In this document: positions 27,348-36,262 of the stretch, in pieces
Numbering within the stretch: the stretch's first letter is position 1
How the letters are laid out: every line of letters begins with the position of its first letter
From: Murimonas intestini
GTDB taxonomy: Bacteria > Bacillota > Clostridia > Lachnospirales > Lachnospiraceae
Assembly (NCBI RefSeq): GCF_024622195.1
Contig: NZ_JANKBI010000012.1
Location: 123,923 to 187,922 of the forward strand
DNA: 64,000 nucleotides
Direction of reading: 5' to 3'
Notes under the pieces: generated by a model
Told to the model about the DNA's origin: nothing
Databases searched by the model: none
What the model saw: the letters and a program-made list of their open reading frames with translations, nothing else
Made by a program: the position numbers and the translations under genes

Positions 27348-28376
27348 GTGAAAGAGATACGTTATAAAAAGAAGAAAAATAAGAAGCTGATAGCGGCAGG
27401 GGTGCTGCTGGGCGCAGTCCTGCTGGCGCTGTTGGTCGTATTCGGGCTTTTTCATATACAGGAAGTGGTCGTGGAAGGAAATGAGCACTACACAAGCCAG
27501 GAAATCCAGGATATGATATTAGATGAGCCGATGTGTACAAATTCAATATACCTGATGTGGAAGTATAGTCATGACACTGAGGCGGGGAGCAGGTTTCCAT
27601 TTCTGAATGATGTGGAAGTGGAAATGATATCCCCATTTAAAATAAAGATCCGGGTCTACGAAAAAATAGAGCTGGGGTATCTGAAGAATGGTGAGAAATA
27701 CGCATATTTTGACAAGGATGGGACTATCGTTGAGAACTCAACCGAGCTCCATGAAAATGTACCTCTTGTGACAGGAGCCTCACCCAAGGGTCTGACCCTT
27801 TACCAGAAGATGGAGTTCGAGGATGAGAAGCAGTTAAAAGCGCTGCTGGGAGTGGCTGTGCATCTGAGCAAAAATGAACTGATACCGGATGAGATACGCT
27901 TCGGTGAGGATCAGAAGATCACTCTGGTTTTTGGCAAAATACGCGTATATCTTGGGGCTAACCAGTATGTGGAAGAAAAAATATCACATTTAAAGGCAAT
28001 TTTTCCGAATCTGAGTGATTTAGAAGGCGGCCTGCACATGGAGAATTTTACTGACGCCACGAATACAGTCACATTCAAAAAGGGAGAGAAAGATCCCGCT
28101 GAGACAGAGAGCCGGAAGGCAGGCGAGGTAAAGCCGGAGGGTGAGAGCGAGGGAGAATCTGAATCAGAGAGTGAGATTGAGACAAGCCCCCAGAAGAAAT
28201 TTGTGGAAGATCCGAACGCATTCAGTACAGATGCAGAAGGAAATAAAATATATACAGATCCTTTGGGGAATACTACGGACAGGACAGATTCTTACAATTA
28301 TGTGGATGATAATGGTGAGATCATTATGGATGGCTATGGATATATTGATCCATATACAGGCGCATATATTAACTAA
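27348..28376 (+). CDS. divIB: Cell division protein DivIB/FtsQ
   Basis: A 342-residue bitopic protein. A short Lys-rich cytoplasmic start (residues 1-13) precedes a membrane helix (about 15-37) and a POTRA domain beginning with FHIQEVVVEGNEHYTSQEI. The extracellular beta domain follows to about 240. The last ~100 residues form an acidic Glu/Ser-rich linker and a Tyr/Asp/Gly-rich end (YVDDNGEIIMDGYGYIDPYTG), longer than the usual gamma tail. The GTG at 27348 with AGGTGA upstream is preferred over an upstream in-frame ATG inside murA. It stabilises FtsL and the divisome. Confidence 0.9.
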   Translation: MKEIRYKKKKNKKLIAAGVLLGAVLLALLVVFGLFHIQEVVVEGNEHYTSQEIQDMILDEPMCTNSIYLMWKYSHDTEAGSRFPFLNDVEVEMISPFKIKIRVYEKIELGYLKNGEKYAYFDKDGTIVENSTELHENVPLVTGASPKGLTLYQKMEFEDEKQLKALLGVAVHLSKNELIPDEIRFGEDQKITLVFGKIRVYLGANQYVEEKISHLKAIFPNLSDLEGGLHMENFTDATNTVTFKKGEKDPAETESRKAGEVKPEGESEGESESESEIETSPQKKFVEDPNAFSTDAEGNKIYTDPLGNTTDRTDSYNYVDDNGEIIMDGYGYIDPYTGAYIN

Positions 28377-28544
28377 ATATGAAGAATTTTTAAAAAATAG
28401 TTGCAATTTCAAATTAAGGCTTGATTAATTGCGAAAAAAACTATATGATATAAGAAATACGGTTAAATACTGGTAGTAGTATGCTCAGAACTGTAAAATT
28501 AAAATATCGGTAGATTGTTACAGGTACAGAAGGAGGAAATACCC

Positions 28545-29738
28545 TTGTTAGAGATTATGACGAATGAAGCTGAATCTTCAGCGAAGATTATAGTAATAGG
28601 CGTGGGTGGCGCAGGCAACAACGCAGTAAATAGAATGGTGGAAGAGACTATCGGAGGTGTAGAGTTTATCGGTGTAAATACTGATAAGCAGGCGTTGTCA
28701 CTCTGCAAAGCTCCGACTACTATACAGATCGGTGAGAAGCTTACGAAAGGACTTGGAGCAGGAGCACAGCCTACAGTTGGACAGCAGGCTGCTGAGGAGA
28801 GTTCTGAGGATCTGAAGCAGGCAATGCAGGGCGCCGATATGGTATTTGTTACCTGCGGTATGGGCGGCGGAACAGGTACAGGCGCTGCTCCCGTCGTAGC
28901 AGGGATCGCCAAAGAGATGGGTATTCTGACTGTAGGTGTAGTTACAAAGCCGTTTCGTTTTGAAGCAAAGACACGTATGAATAATGCTCTTGCAGGCATC
29001 GAGAAGCTGAAAGAGAATGTTGATACGCTTATCGTTATTCCAAATGACAAGCTTCTGGAGATCGTGGACAGAAGGACAACAATGCCTGAGGCATTGAGAA
29101 AAGCTGATGAGGTTCTTCAGCAGGCAGTACAGGGCATCACAGACCTGATCAATCTGCCGGCGCTTATCAATCTGGACTTCGCAGATGTTCAGACTGTCAT
29201 GACTAATAAAGGCATCGCCCATATCGGTATTGGACAGGCCAAAGGCGATGACAAGGCTATGGAAGCTGTTAAGCAGGCAGTATCCAGCCCGCTTCTGGAG
29301 ACAACTATTGAGGGAGCTTCCCATGTCATCATTAATATTTCCGGTGATATTTCCCTTATGGATGCTAATGATGCGGCAAGCTATGTTCAGGAACTGGCCG
29401 GCGAAGATGCAAATATTATCTTTGGCGCTATGTACGATGATACATATGCAGACGAAGCAAGCATAACAGTCATCGCTACAGGACTTGATACAGCAACAGC
29501 CACACAGCCTTCAGTGAGCAAAAAGATAGTTCCGGAATTCCCGAACTACCCGAAGCACGAGGAGGAAGCTCCGGCCGTTCAGCCTTTCAGAAGGACAACT
29601 ACTCCGTTTAATCCTTCAGGAAGCGCAGCCCAGAGCAGGCCTCAGCAGCAGTCTTCTTCAATGGGCAGACTGAGGACACCTGAGAGCAACGTGCAGGAGA
29701 GAAGCATTCAGATACCGGATTTCTTAAAGAGAAGATAA
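28545..29738 (+). CDS. ftsZ: Cell division GTPase FtsZ
   Basis: A 397-residue tubulin homologue that forms the Z-ring. Nucleotide-binding motifs are clear: VGGAGNNAVNRM (~19-30), GMGGGTGTGAAPVVA (~106-120) and the T7 loop NLDFADVQTVM (~205-215). The variable linker (about 325-385) ends with the conserved membrane-partner peptide IQIPDFLKRR. The TTG at 28545 is eight bases after AGGAGG and is preferred; an ATG lies four codons later. A 168-base gap separates it from divIB, and no ftsA is present. Confidence 0.97.
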   Translation: MLEIMTNEAESSAKIIVIGVGGAGNNAVNRMVEETIGGVEFIGVNTDKQALSLCKAPTTIQIGEKLTKGLGAGAQPTVGQQAAEESSEDLKQAMQGADMVFVTCGMGGGTGTGAAPVVAGIAKEMGILTVGVVTKPFRFEAKTRMNNALAGIEKLKENVDTLIVIPNDKLLEIVDRRTTMPEALRKADEVLQQAVQGITDLINLPALINLDFADVQTVMTNKGIAHIGIGQAKGDDKAMEAVKQAVSSPLLETTIEGASHVIINISGDISLMDANDAASYVQELAGEDANIIFGAMYDDTYADEASITVIATGLDTATATQPSVSKKIVPEFPNYPKHEEEAPAVQPFRRTTTPFNPSGSAAQSRPQQQSSSMGRLRTPESNVQERSIQIPDFLKRR

Positions 29739-29771
29739 ATTTCTAAGTGATAGAGAATTATAACTGACGAT

Positions 29772-29811
29772 AAAGCCAGGAGTACTGTAAAAACAGTACT
29801 CCTGGCTTTTG
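29772..29811. terminator. Intrinsic terminator after ftsZ
   Basis: AAAGCCAGGAGTACTGT pairs with ACAGTACTCCTGGCTTT, with T-runs on both strands. It ends the dcw transcript and may also serve the convergent AraC gene. Confidence 0.85.
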
Positions 29812-29842
29812 CAATGCACTTTTTGAGATTCACAAAAAATAT

Positions 29843-30748
29843 TTACAAGATATCTTTTTGAGGCTCTGAGAGGACTTTTATGCTGGAGGCATACTCCGTG
29901 GGGGTCATGCCGGTGATCTTCTTAAACTGCCTGCTGAAGTAATGTATAGATGTATATCCCAGGGCATCTGCTATCTGGGTAAAATTCATCTGCTGTTCCC
30001 GGATGAGCTGTTTGGCGGCTTTGATCTTCAGCCGGGAGAAATAGTCGATGATGCCGCACCCGTTTCTGGACTGGAAGAGCTTCTGCAGCTGTGAGCGGCC
30101 TGTCAGGTTGTCATGGCAGATCTTCTCGATAGTGAGCTGCCTTGTGATATTGGCGTCCAGATATTCCAGTATCCTCTGGTAAGTCTCTCCATCCTTCTTC
30201 TGGGGGTTTTCACGGTGCACCTGCGGACCCGGCGCCAGAGTATTATAGCGGCGGTAGAGCTGTATCAGAAGGTGCTCCAGATACAGGCCTATCATCTGCT
30301 CAGAGCCAAAGCCCTGATCCTGCCGTCTTTTCAGTTCAGTGAGGTAAGGGTCGTCAAGGCGCGAGGAAAAAGCCTGCCGTGCCTCTGTTATGATGGAGGC
30401 AAGCAGATTCTTCTCGGCCTCCCCGACTGTCACTATCCTGTTCTCAAAAAAGGACATGGCGGGTGAACAGCAGCAGAAGCTCATGACTACCAGGTTGGGA
30501 GCGATGACTCCGTTGGCACGGACATTGTGGAATTCATTGGGCTTGTGGAAGATGAGCTGGCCCTTTCTGAGGGTGATCTCTGTATCCTGGGCAGTCACTG
30601 TTATCTCACCCTTGTCCACACAGAGTATTTCCCAGAAGTTATGCCTCTCCCCCGGAAAATTAAAATCATTCATATATTCAAAATAATGTACGGATACGAC
30701 CGCCTCTACACGGAATTCCTGTCTTAATTCAATTTTCCTGTAATCCAT
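29843..30748 (-). CDS. AraC-family regulator with N-terminal cupin domain
   Basis: A 301-residue regulator. Residues ~15-100 form a cupin-like ligand domain (NFWEILCVDKGEITVT, then LRKGQLIFHKPNEFHNV). The C-terminal ~100 residues hold two helix-turn-helix motifs: LTIEKICHDNLTGRSQLQKLFQ and the typical MNFTQIADALGYTSIHYFSRQFKKITGMTPTEY. AAGGAG precedes the ATG. It is divergent from the nucleotidyltransferase/kinase/galE operon across 220 bases, so it is the likely regulator of that sugar pathway. The inducer is probably a sugar but is unknown. Confidence 0.88.
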   Translation of the reverse strand: MDYRKIELRQEFRVEAVVSVHYFEYMNDFNFPGERHNFWEILCVDKGEITVTAQDTEITLRKGQLIFHKPNEFHNVRANGVIAPNLVVMSFCCCSPAMSFFENRIVTVGEAEKNLLASIITEARQAFSSRLDDPYLTELKRRQDQGFGSEQMIGLYLEHLLIQLYRRYNTLAPGPQVHRENPQKKDGETYQRILEYLDANITRQLTIEKICHDNLTGRSQLQKLFQSRNGCGIIDYFSRLKIKAAKQLIREQQMNFTQIADALGYTSIHYFSRQFKKITGMTPTEYASSIKVLSEPQKDIL

Positions 30749-30971
30749 GTGGATCTCCTTTGCTTATCTGATGCAACTGTGAAGGCACTTAATATTTACT
30801 AATAAGTTTACTATAACAGATGACAAAAATGCAATCAAAAAATGCAGATTGTGCAAAAGCAGTGTAAAATAAGATAAATACAATTCCCGGTATTTATAAT
30901 ATTATAAAACATAGCAAATGCAGGATGGACTAAAAAGTTTGAGGATCATGCAGAAAATTAGGAGGATGTAT

Positions 30972-31895
30972 ATGAAAAAACCAGTATTAGTGATTATGGC
31001 AGCAGGAATGGGAAGCCGTTACGGCGGATTAAAACAGATCGACCCCATAGACAGTGAGGGCCACATGATCATTGATTTCTCAATCTACGATGCTGTGCAG
31101 GCAGGATTTGAGAAAGTGGTATTCATTATAAAAAAAGAAAACGAAAAGGACTTCAGGGAGACTGTAGGCGACAGGATAGAAAAAAATGTGGAAGTTGCCT
31201 ATGTGTATCAGGAGCTTACTAATCTGCCGGAGGGCTTTGAAGTGCCGGAAGGCAGGGTGAAGCCTTTTGGGACCGGCCATGCCATCCTTTCCTGCCAGGG
31301 AACAGTAGACGGTCCTTTTGCCGTGATCAATGCAGATGACTATTATGGAAAAGATGCATACAAGATGATCTATGATTACCTTGTCTCGCATGAGGATGAT
31401 GACAAGTACAGATATGCCATGGTTGGCTATATCCTGGAGAATACCCTGACAGACAACGGCCATGTGGCCAGGGGAGTGTGCGAGACAGATGAGAACCATT
31501 TCCTGACTGATATCCATGAGCGCACCCACATCGAGAAAAAAGACGGAGGTGCAGCGTACACAGAGGATGACGGGGCTACATGGACACAGCTTCCTCTGGA
31601 TTCCACAGTTTCCATGAATCTCTGGGGATTCTCGGAGAGTCTGCTGGGGGAATTAAAGGATCGCTTCGTAAAGTTCCTTAAAGAGAACCTTCCGGTAAAT
31701 CCGCTGAAGTGTGAATATTTCCTGCCGTTTGTAGTCAATGAGCTGCTCGAGGAGAACAAGGCTACTGTAGAGGTCCTCAAGTCTGCAGACAAATGGTACG
31801 GTGTAACATATAAGGAAGATAAGCAGTTTGTTGTGGATGCTATTAAAAAGATGAAAGAAGAGGGGCTGTATCCGAAGCACCTCTGGGGGGAGTAA
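30972..31895 (+). CDS. Sugar-phosphate nucleotidyltransferase
   Basis: A 307-residue NTP-transferase-like protein. The nucleotide-binding signature MAAGMGSRYGGLKQID (residues ~9-24) and the metal-binding VINADDYYGKDAY (~116-128) are clear. Family members join a sugar 1-phosphate to a nucleotide to make NDP-sugar. The ATG at 30972 follows AGGAGG by six bases. With the NahK-like kinase and galE immediately downstream it would supply UDP-GlcNAc/UDP-GalNAc or UDP-hexoses from salvaged sugars. It replaces the GalT-type uridylyltransferase of the bifidobacterial lacto-N-biose operon. Confidence 0.85.
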   Translation: MKKPVLVIMAAGMGSRYGGLKQIDPIDSEGHMIIDFSIYDAVQAGFEKVVFIIKKENEKDFRETVGDRIEKNVEVAYVYQELTNLPEGFEVPEGRVKPFGTGHAILSCQGTVDGPFAVINADDYYGKDAYKMIYDYLVSHEDDDKYRYAMVGYILENTLTDNGHVARGVCETDENHFLTDIHERTHIEKKDGGAAYTEDDGATWTQLPLDSTVSMNLWGFSESLLGELKDRFVKFLKENLPVNPLKCEYFLPFVVNELLEENKATVEVLKSADKWYGVTYKEDKQFVVDAIKKMKEEGLYPKHLWGE

Positions 31896-31898
31896 GAG

Positions 31899-33014
31899 AT
31901 GGAATTTGAAAGCAGGGTACCTGGGATTGAAGAGGCTGCAGGGGCGTTCCTTTTGGAAGGGGATCCCTTTATCTGCAGGCCGTATGGAAGCGGCCACATC
32001 AATACTACATTCCGTGTCAGCTGCCGTCTGGGAGATGGCAGCCACAGACACTACATTCTTCAGCAGATGAATAAAAATGTGTTCACTAAGCCGGACCAGC
32101 TGATGGAAAATGTGGTGGGGGTCACCACATTTCTGAGGAAGAAGATCATTGAGCAGGGAGGAGATCCGGACAGGGAGACGCTTAATATTATAAAGACCAA
32201 GGCAGGAAAAAATTATTTTGTGGACAGCCTGGACGGATACTGGAGAGTTTACCAGTTCATCGAGGATGCGTTCAGCTATGACCTGGTTGAAAAGCCGGAT
32301 GATTTCTACCAGAGCGCCCTGGCCTTTGGAAATTTCCAGCACCTGCTGGCAGACTATCCCGCAGCCACTCTTCATGAGACTATAGAAGGATTCCATGATA
32401 CGGCCGCCAGATTTGAGGCGTTTAAAAAAGCAGCGGCAGCTGATGTTATGGGAAGGGCGGCAGGCGTGCAGGAGGAGATCAGGTTCGTTATGGAAAATGA
32501 GATCTATACTCACGTGCTCGGTGATCTGCTGGCGAAAAAAGAGCTTCCACTGAGAGTTACCCACAATGATACTAAGCTGAACAATGTCATGATTGACAAG
32601 GCTACAGGAAAAGGACTGTGCGTCATAGACCTTGATACAGTCATGCCCGGCCTTTCAGTCAATGACTTCGGTGATTCTATTCGCTTTGGAGCCAGCACTG
32701 CCCTGGAGGATGAGCAGGACCTGAGCAAAGTAAGCTGCAGTATGGAGCTTTTTGAAGTCTACACGAAAGGATTTATGGAAGGCTGCCATGGCAGCCTCAC
32801 AGAGAAAGAGACAGAGATGCTGCCAATGGGAGCCCTGGTGATGACGCTGGAATGCGGCATGCGTTTTCTGGCTGATTATCTTTCAGGTGATACATATTTT
32901 AAGATCCACAGGGAAAAACATAATCTGGACAGAGCCAGGACTCAGTTTAAGCTGGTCAGCGATATGAAGGAAAAATGGGAAACTATGAAAGAAATAGTTG
33001 CCAAGTGCCGTTAG
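31899..33014 (+). CDS. Sugar 1-kinase, NahK-like phosphotransferase
   Basis: A 371-residue member of the aminoglycoside phosphotransferase/choline kinase fold. The catalytic loop THNDTKLNNVMID (~221-233) and the metal-binding CVIDLDTVMPGLSVND (~244-259) are visible, in the form known from N-acetylhexosamine 1-kinase. YGSGHINTTF near residue 28 is the nucleotide-binding region. It would phosphorylate GlcNAc, GalNAc or a related hexosamine at C1. It starts four bases after the nucleotidyltransferase stop. No sugar phosphorylase is encoded nearby, so the sugar source is open. Confidence 0.8.
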   Translation: MEFESRVPGIEEAAGAFLLEGDPFICRPYGSGHINTTFRVSCRLGDGSHRHYILQQMNKNVFTKPDQLMENVVGVTTFLRKKIIEQGGDPDRETLNIIKTKAGKNYFVDSLDGYWRVYQFIEDAFSYDLVEKPDDFYQSALAFGNFQHLLADYPAATLHETIEGFHDTAARFEAFKKAAAADVMGRAAGVQEEIRFVMENEIYTHVLGDLLAKKELPLRVTHNDTKLNNVMIDKATGKGLCVIDLDTVMPGLSVNDFGDSIRFGASTALEDEQDLSKVSCSMELFEVYTKGFMEGCHGSLTEKETEMLPMGALVMTLECGMRFLADYLSGDTYFKIHREKHNLDRARTQFKLVSDMKEKWETMKEIVAKCR

Positions 33015-33079
33015 GTGGAGTATAATAAACAAAAAACATGTAACAAACCAAAATTATTGTTTTAAAGGAGGAGTTTCTC

Positions 33080-34096
33080 ATGGCAATTTTAGTAACAGGC
33101 GGAGCAGGATACATAGGAAGCCATACTTGCATAGAACTTATGAATGCCGGATATGATGTGGTTGTAGTTGACAATTTATATAACTCCAGTGAAAAAGCTT
33201 TAGAGAGGGTTGAACAGATTGCAGGCAGGAAGGTAAAATTCTACAAAGCTGATATCCTGGACAGGGATGCTTTAAATAATATATTTGACAATGAGCAGAT
33301 AGACTCAGTTATTCATTTCGCCGGCCTGAAGGCTGTAGGCGAATCAGTGGCAAAGCCCCTTGAATATTACCACAATAATATGACAGGCACATTTATCCTC
33401 TGCGATGTCATGAGAAATCATGGTGTTAAGAATATTATTTTCAGCTCCTCCGCAACAGTTTACGGTGATCCGGCTTTCATACCTATCACAGAGGAATGCC
33501 CGAAGGGAAAGATCACAAATCCCTATGGACAGACAAAGGGAATGCTGGAGCAGGTGCTGACTGATCTGCACACAGCTGATCCTGAATGGAACGTGGTGCT
33601 CCTGCGCTACTTTAATCCTATCGGTGCTCATAAGAGCGGGCTTATCGGGGAGGACCCGAAGGGAATCCCGAATAATCTTGTGCCATACATCGCGCAGGTG
33701 GCTGTAGGCAAGCTGGAATCCCTGGGTGTATTTGGAAATGATTATGATACGCCGGATGGTACAGGCGTCCGCGACTACATCCATGTAGTTGACCTGGCAG
33801 TGGGTCATGTGAAAGCGCTCAAAAAGCTTGAGGATAAGTCAGGCGTAAGTATATATAACCTGGGGACAGGCGTCGGATACAGTGTGCTGGATGTGGTGCA
33901 CGCTTTTGAAAAAGCATGTGGCAAGGAAATCAAATATCAGATAAAGCCGCGCCGCCCGGGCGATATTGCAACCTGCTATTCAGATGCCACTAAGGCAAAA
34001 GAAGAGCTGGGCTGGGTAGCCGAGAGAGGGATCGATGAGATGTGCGAGGATTCCTGGAGATGGCAGAGCAATAATCCAAATGGATATAATGATTAA
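33080..34096 (+). CDS. galE: UDP-glucose 4-epimerase GalE
   Basis: A 338-residue short-chain dehydrogenase family epimerase interconverting UDP-Glc/UDP-Gal, and possibly the N-acetyl forms. The NAD motif VTGGAGYIGSHTCIEL (residues 4-19), catalytic SSSATVYGDP and NPYGQTKGMLEQ (YxxxK) and the RYFNPIGAHKSGLIGEDP loop are standard for GalE. AAGGAGGAG precedes the ATG. It ends the sugar salvage operon and is followed by a terminator. Confidence 0.95.
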   Translation: MAILVTGGAGYIGSHTCIELMNAGYDVVVVDNLYNSSEKALERVEQIAGRKVKFYKADILDRDALNNIFDNEQIDSVIHFAGLKAVGESVAKPLEYYHNNMTGTFILCDVMRNHGVKNIIFSSSATVYGDPAFIPITEECPKGKITNPYGQTKGMLEQVLTDLHTADPEWNVVLLRYFNPIGAHKSGLIGEDPKGIPNNLVPYIAQVAVGKLESLGVFGNDYDTPDGTGVRDYIHVVDLAVGHVKALKKLEDKSGVSIYNLGTGVGYSVLDVVHAFEKACGKEIKYQIKPRRPGDIATCYSDATKAKEELGWVAERGIDEMCEDSWRWQSNNPNGYND

Positions 34097-34135
34097 AGAC
34101 AGCAGCAGCTGTTGAGAGAGACTGTACTATTTGAC

Positions 34136-34180
34136 AAAAGGATGTGCCCGGGGTGAGTATACACGGAGCACATCCTTTTG
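34136..34180. terminator. Bidirectional terminator between galE and aroE
   Basis: AAAAGGATGTGC pairs with GCACATCCTTTT across a ~20-base loop; T-runs exist in both directions and the two flanking genes converge. Confidence 0.75.
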
Positions 34181-34186
34181 CTGGTT

Positions 34187-35083
34187 TTAAAAGAATTTAT
34201 TTCTGATGAGATCAACAGGCATATCTCTGCCTGTCCAGAGACGGAAAGCTTCGGCTCCCTGGAAGAGGAGCATGTATAATCCGTTAAAGGTCTGGCAGCC
34301 TGCCTCTTCTGCCATCAGCATAAGACGTGTTGTGCGCGGGTTATAGATGATGTCGGACACAATGAGGTCAGGATGCAGCAGGGAGGGATCCTCCAGAATA
34401 CATCCCTGTGTATCAGGAGTCATTCCGCAGGAGGTGGCGTTTGTGAGGATACGGCTGCTTTCCAGGCAGGTTTTCAGGGAGGCAGTGTCCGCCGTATCAT
34501 AGAGGCTGGCACTGCAGCCTGTACTCCTGTTTATGGAGTCAGCCAGTTTTGCTGCCCTGTCCCAGGAGCGGCCGCGGCGGCAGAAGAGGTTAATATTCTT
34601 AACGCCGTCAAGTGCTGCCTGTACAGCGATGGCAGTGGCGGCGCCTCCGGCCCCGAAGAGCGTCATTGTCTGGTCCGTGATATCAAAGCCGGCCGCCTTT
34701 ACTGCCTGCATGTATCCGATTCCGTCGGTATTGCAGCCTGTCAGTATGCCGTCATCGTTGATGACTGTATTTACCGCGCCGATCATGCTGGCGGCGGGTG
34801 AGAGCTTGTCACAGAGAGGGCACATGGCTGTCTTGTCAGGCATAGTGCAGTTAAAGCCCCGCACACCTATGGTCTTCAGGCCTTCAACGGCAGTTTTCAG
34901 TTCAGCCTCACCCACATCAAAGCACAGATAGACGTAATCAAGGCCAAGCTGCCGGAATGCTTCATTGTGCATAAGGGGTGAGATACTGTGGATCACGGGG
35001 CGGCCCAGAAGGCCCGTGAGGCGGGTGTGGCCCGTAATGGGAACAGGCGCACAGGCCTGATCATCTGAAGTAGTTTTTGTCAT
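34187..35083 (-). CDS. aroE: Shikimate dehydrogenase AroE
   Basis: A 298-residue NADP-dependent enzyme reducing 3-dehydroshikimate. HSISPLMHNEAFRQLG (substrate loop), CTMPDKTAM with the catalytic Lys, NTDGIGYMQAV and the Rossmann motif LFGAGGAATAIAVQA are visible; the C-terminal NGLYMLLFQGAEAFRLWTG is the family end. The ATG at 35083 follows AAGGAG with seven bases spacing; an earlier ATG would add 14 unconserved residues. The divergent neighbour aroD makes its substrate, and the 216-base gap between them probably holds both promoters. Confidence 0.95.
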   Translation of the reverse strand: MTKTTSDDQACAPVPITGHTRLTGLLGRPVIHSISPLMHNEAFRQLGLDYVYLCFDVGEAELKTAVEGLKTIGVRGFNCTMPDKTAMCPLCDKLSPAASMIGAVNTVINDDGILTGCNTDGIGYMQAVKAAGFDITDQTMTLFGAGGAATAIAVQAALDGVKNINLFCRRGRSWDRAAKLADSINRSTGCSASLYDTADTASLKTCLESSRILTNATSCGMTPDTQGCILEDPSLLHPDLIVSDIIYNPRTTRLMLMAEEAGCQTFNGLYMLLFQGAEAFRLWTGRDMPVDLIRNKFF

Positions 35084-35299
35084 TTGGTTTCTCCTTGTAT
35101 GTTGCAGGTAAGTGATTCTTTGCAATATATCTTAAGGGATGGAACCTTTTGTGTCAAGAAAAAGAGAAATGGACTTTATCACATTTATGTGTTAAAATAT
35201 AAAAATGTAGGTTACAGGGTAACCAATTTGAAACCGGAAGAGGCTTTCTGATAATAGGAAACAGAAGAACAGGTTTGACAAAACGAGGGGGAGATAGGA

Positions 35300-36064
35300 T
35301 TGAGCAGACAGATAGAAGTGAGAAATCTGGTAATAGGAGACGGGATCCCTAAAATCTGCGTGCCCATAGTGGCGAAGAACAGGATTGAAATAAAAGTGGC
35401 ATTAAAAGAGATGAAGAACCAGGCTTTCGATATGGTTGAGTGGAGAGCTGATTATTTTGAGGAATATAACCAGCCTGAAAAGGTAGAGGAGGTTCTTGGG
35501 ATCATCCGCGATGAATTGGGGGAGATGCCCATCCTCTATACATTCAGAACAAGAAAAGAGGGGGGTTACAGGGAACTGAGCTCTATAGAAGAATATATCC
35601 ATATGAATACAGGAGTGATAACAAGCGGCCTGGCGGATCTTGTGGATGTGGAGACTGCCATGGGGGATGATGTGGCCTTTATACTGATAGAGACGGCGCA
35701 TAGTAATGGCGTGAAGGTCATTGCATCCAACCATGATTTTTCCGGGACTCCTAAAAAGGAGGAGATGCTGATGCGTCTCTGCAAGATGCAGGAGCTTGAG
35801 GCGGATATAGTAAAGCTGGCAGTCATGCCGCAGTGTGAGCGGGATGTCCTGAATCTTATGGATGCCACCCTCACTATGAAGGAGCTGCATGATGTGACCC
35901 CGGTAGTCACAATGGCTATGGGTGAGATGGGGCTGCTGAGCCGTGTGTCAGGCAGTCTTTTTGGGTCGGCTGTCACTTTCGGATGCATAGGGGAGGCTTC
36001 AGCGCCGGGTCAGATTCCGGCAGAAAGGCTCCGCGGAGTGCTGAAGGTGCTCCAGAGATCTTAA
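35300..36064 (+). CDS. aroD: Type I 3-dehydroquinate dehydratase AroD
   Basis: A 254-residue class I enzyme that forms a Schiff base with dehydroquinate. The pattern MVEWRADYF, the catalytic His in ASNHDFSGTP and the Schiff base Lys in DIVKLAVMPQ are present, and the C-terminal SAVTFGCIGEASAPGQIP is the typical mobile loop. The start is TTG at 35300 after GGGGGAGATA; no ATG lies near. It works just before AroE in the shikimate pathway. Confidence 0.93.
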   Translation: MSRQIEVRNLVIGDGIPKICVPIVAKNRIEIKVALKEMKNQAFDMVEWRADYFEEYNQPEKVEEVLGIIRDELGEMPILYTFRTRKEGGYRELSSIEEYIHMNTGVITSGLADLVDVETAMGDDVAFILIETAHSNGVKVIASNHDFSGTPKKEEMLMRLCKMQELEADIVKLAVMPQCERDVLNLMDATLTMKELHDVTPVVTMAMGEMGLLSRVSGSLFGSAVTFGCIGEASAPGQIPAERLRGVLKVLQRS

Positions 36065-36113
36065 GTCCGGCTGTTTAAAATCATTTATATGGAATATACT
36101 GTGTAACCAGGGG

Positions 36114-36149
36114 CGTGCATGTCATTAATATGACATGCACGTTTTTTTT
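36114..36149 (+). terminator. Intrinsic terminator after aroD
   Basis: CGTGCATGTCAT / ATGACATGCACG followed by TTTTTTTT. The last T's run into the first Spo0A box of the next promoter. Confidence 0.9.
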
Positions 36150-36214
36150 GTCGAAGAAAACTTGGGTATAGCACTGTAATTTTGACAAATTTCGCACTGT
36201 CATTCAACTATAAT
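36147..36214 (+). promoter_or_regulatory. spoIIG promoter with two Spo0A boxes
   Basis: Two perfect 0A boxes: TTTGTCGAA (36147-36155, forward) and TTTGACAAA (36181-36189, the reverse of TTTGTCAAA). The second overlaps a TTGACA -35 element (36182-36187) placed 21 bases from TATAAT (36209-36214). The over-long spacer and Spo0A sites at the -35 region are the known arrangement of the Bacillus subtilis spoIIG promoter. Confidence 0.75.
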
Positions 36215-36262
36215 AGAGACTGCTTAGCTTAAGTGCTTTCGTATCGTGACAGGAGGTGCTTT

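Noticed and set aside
29843..30748. AraC gene as regulator of ftsZ
   Set aside because: It converges with ftsZ across a strong terminator and diverges from the sugar operon, which is the better target.
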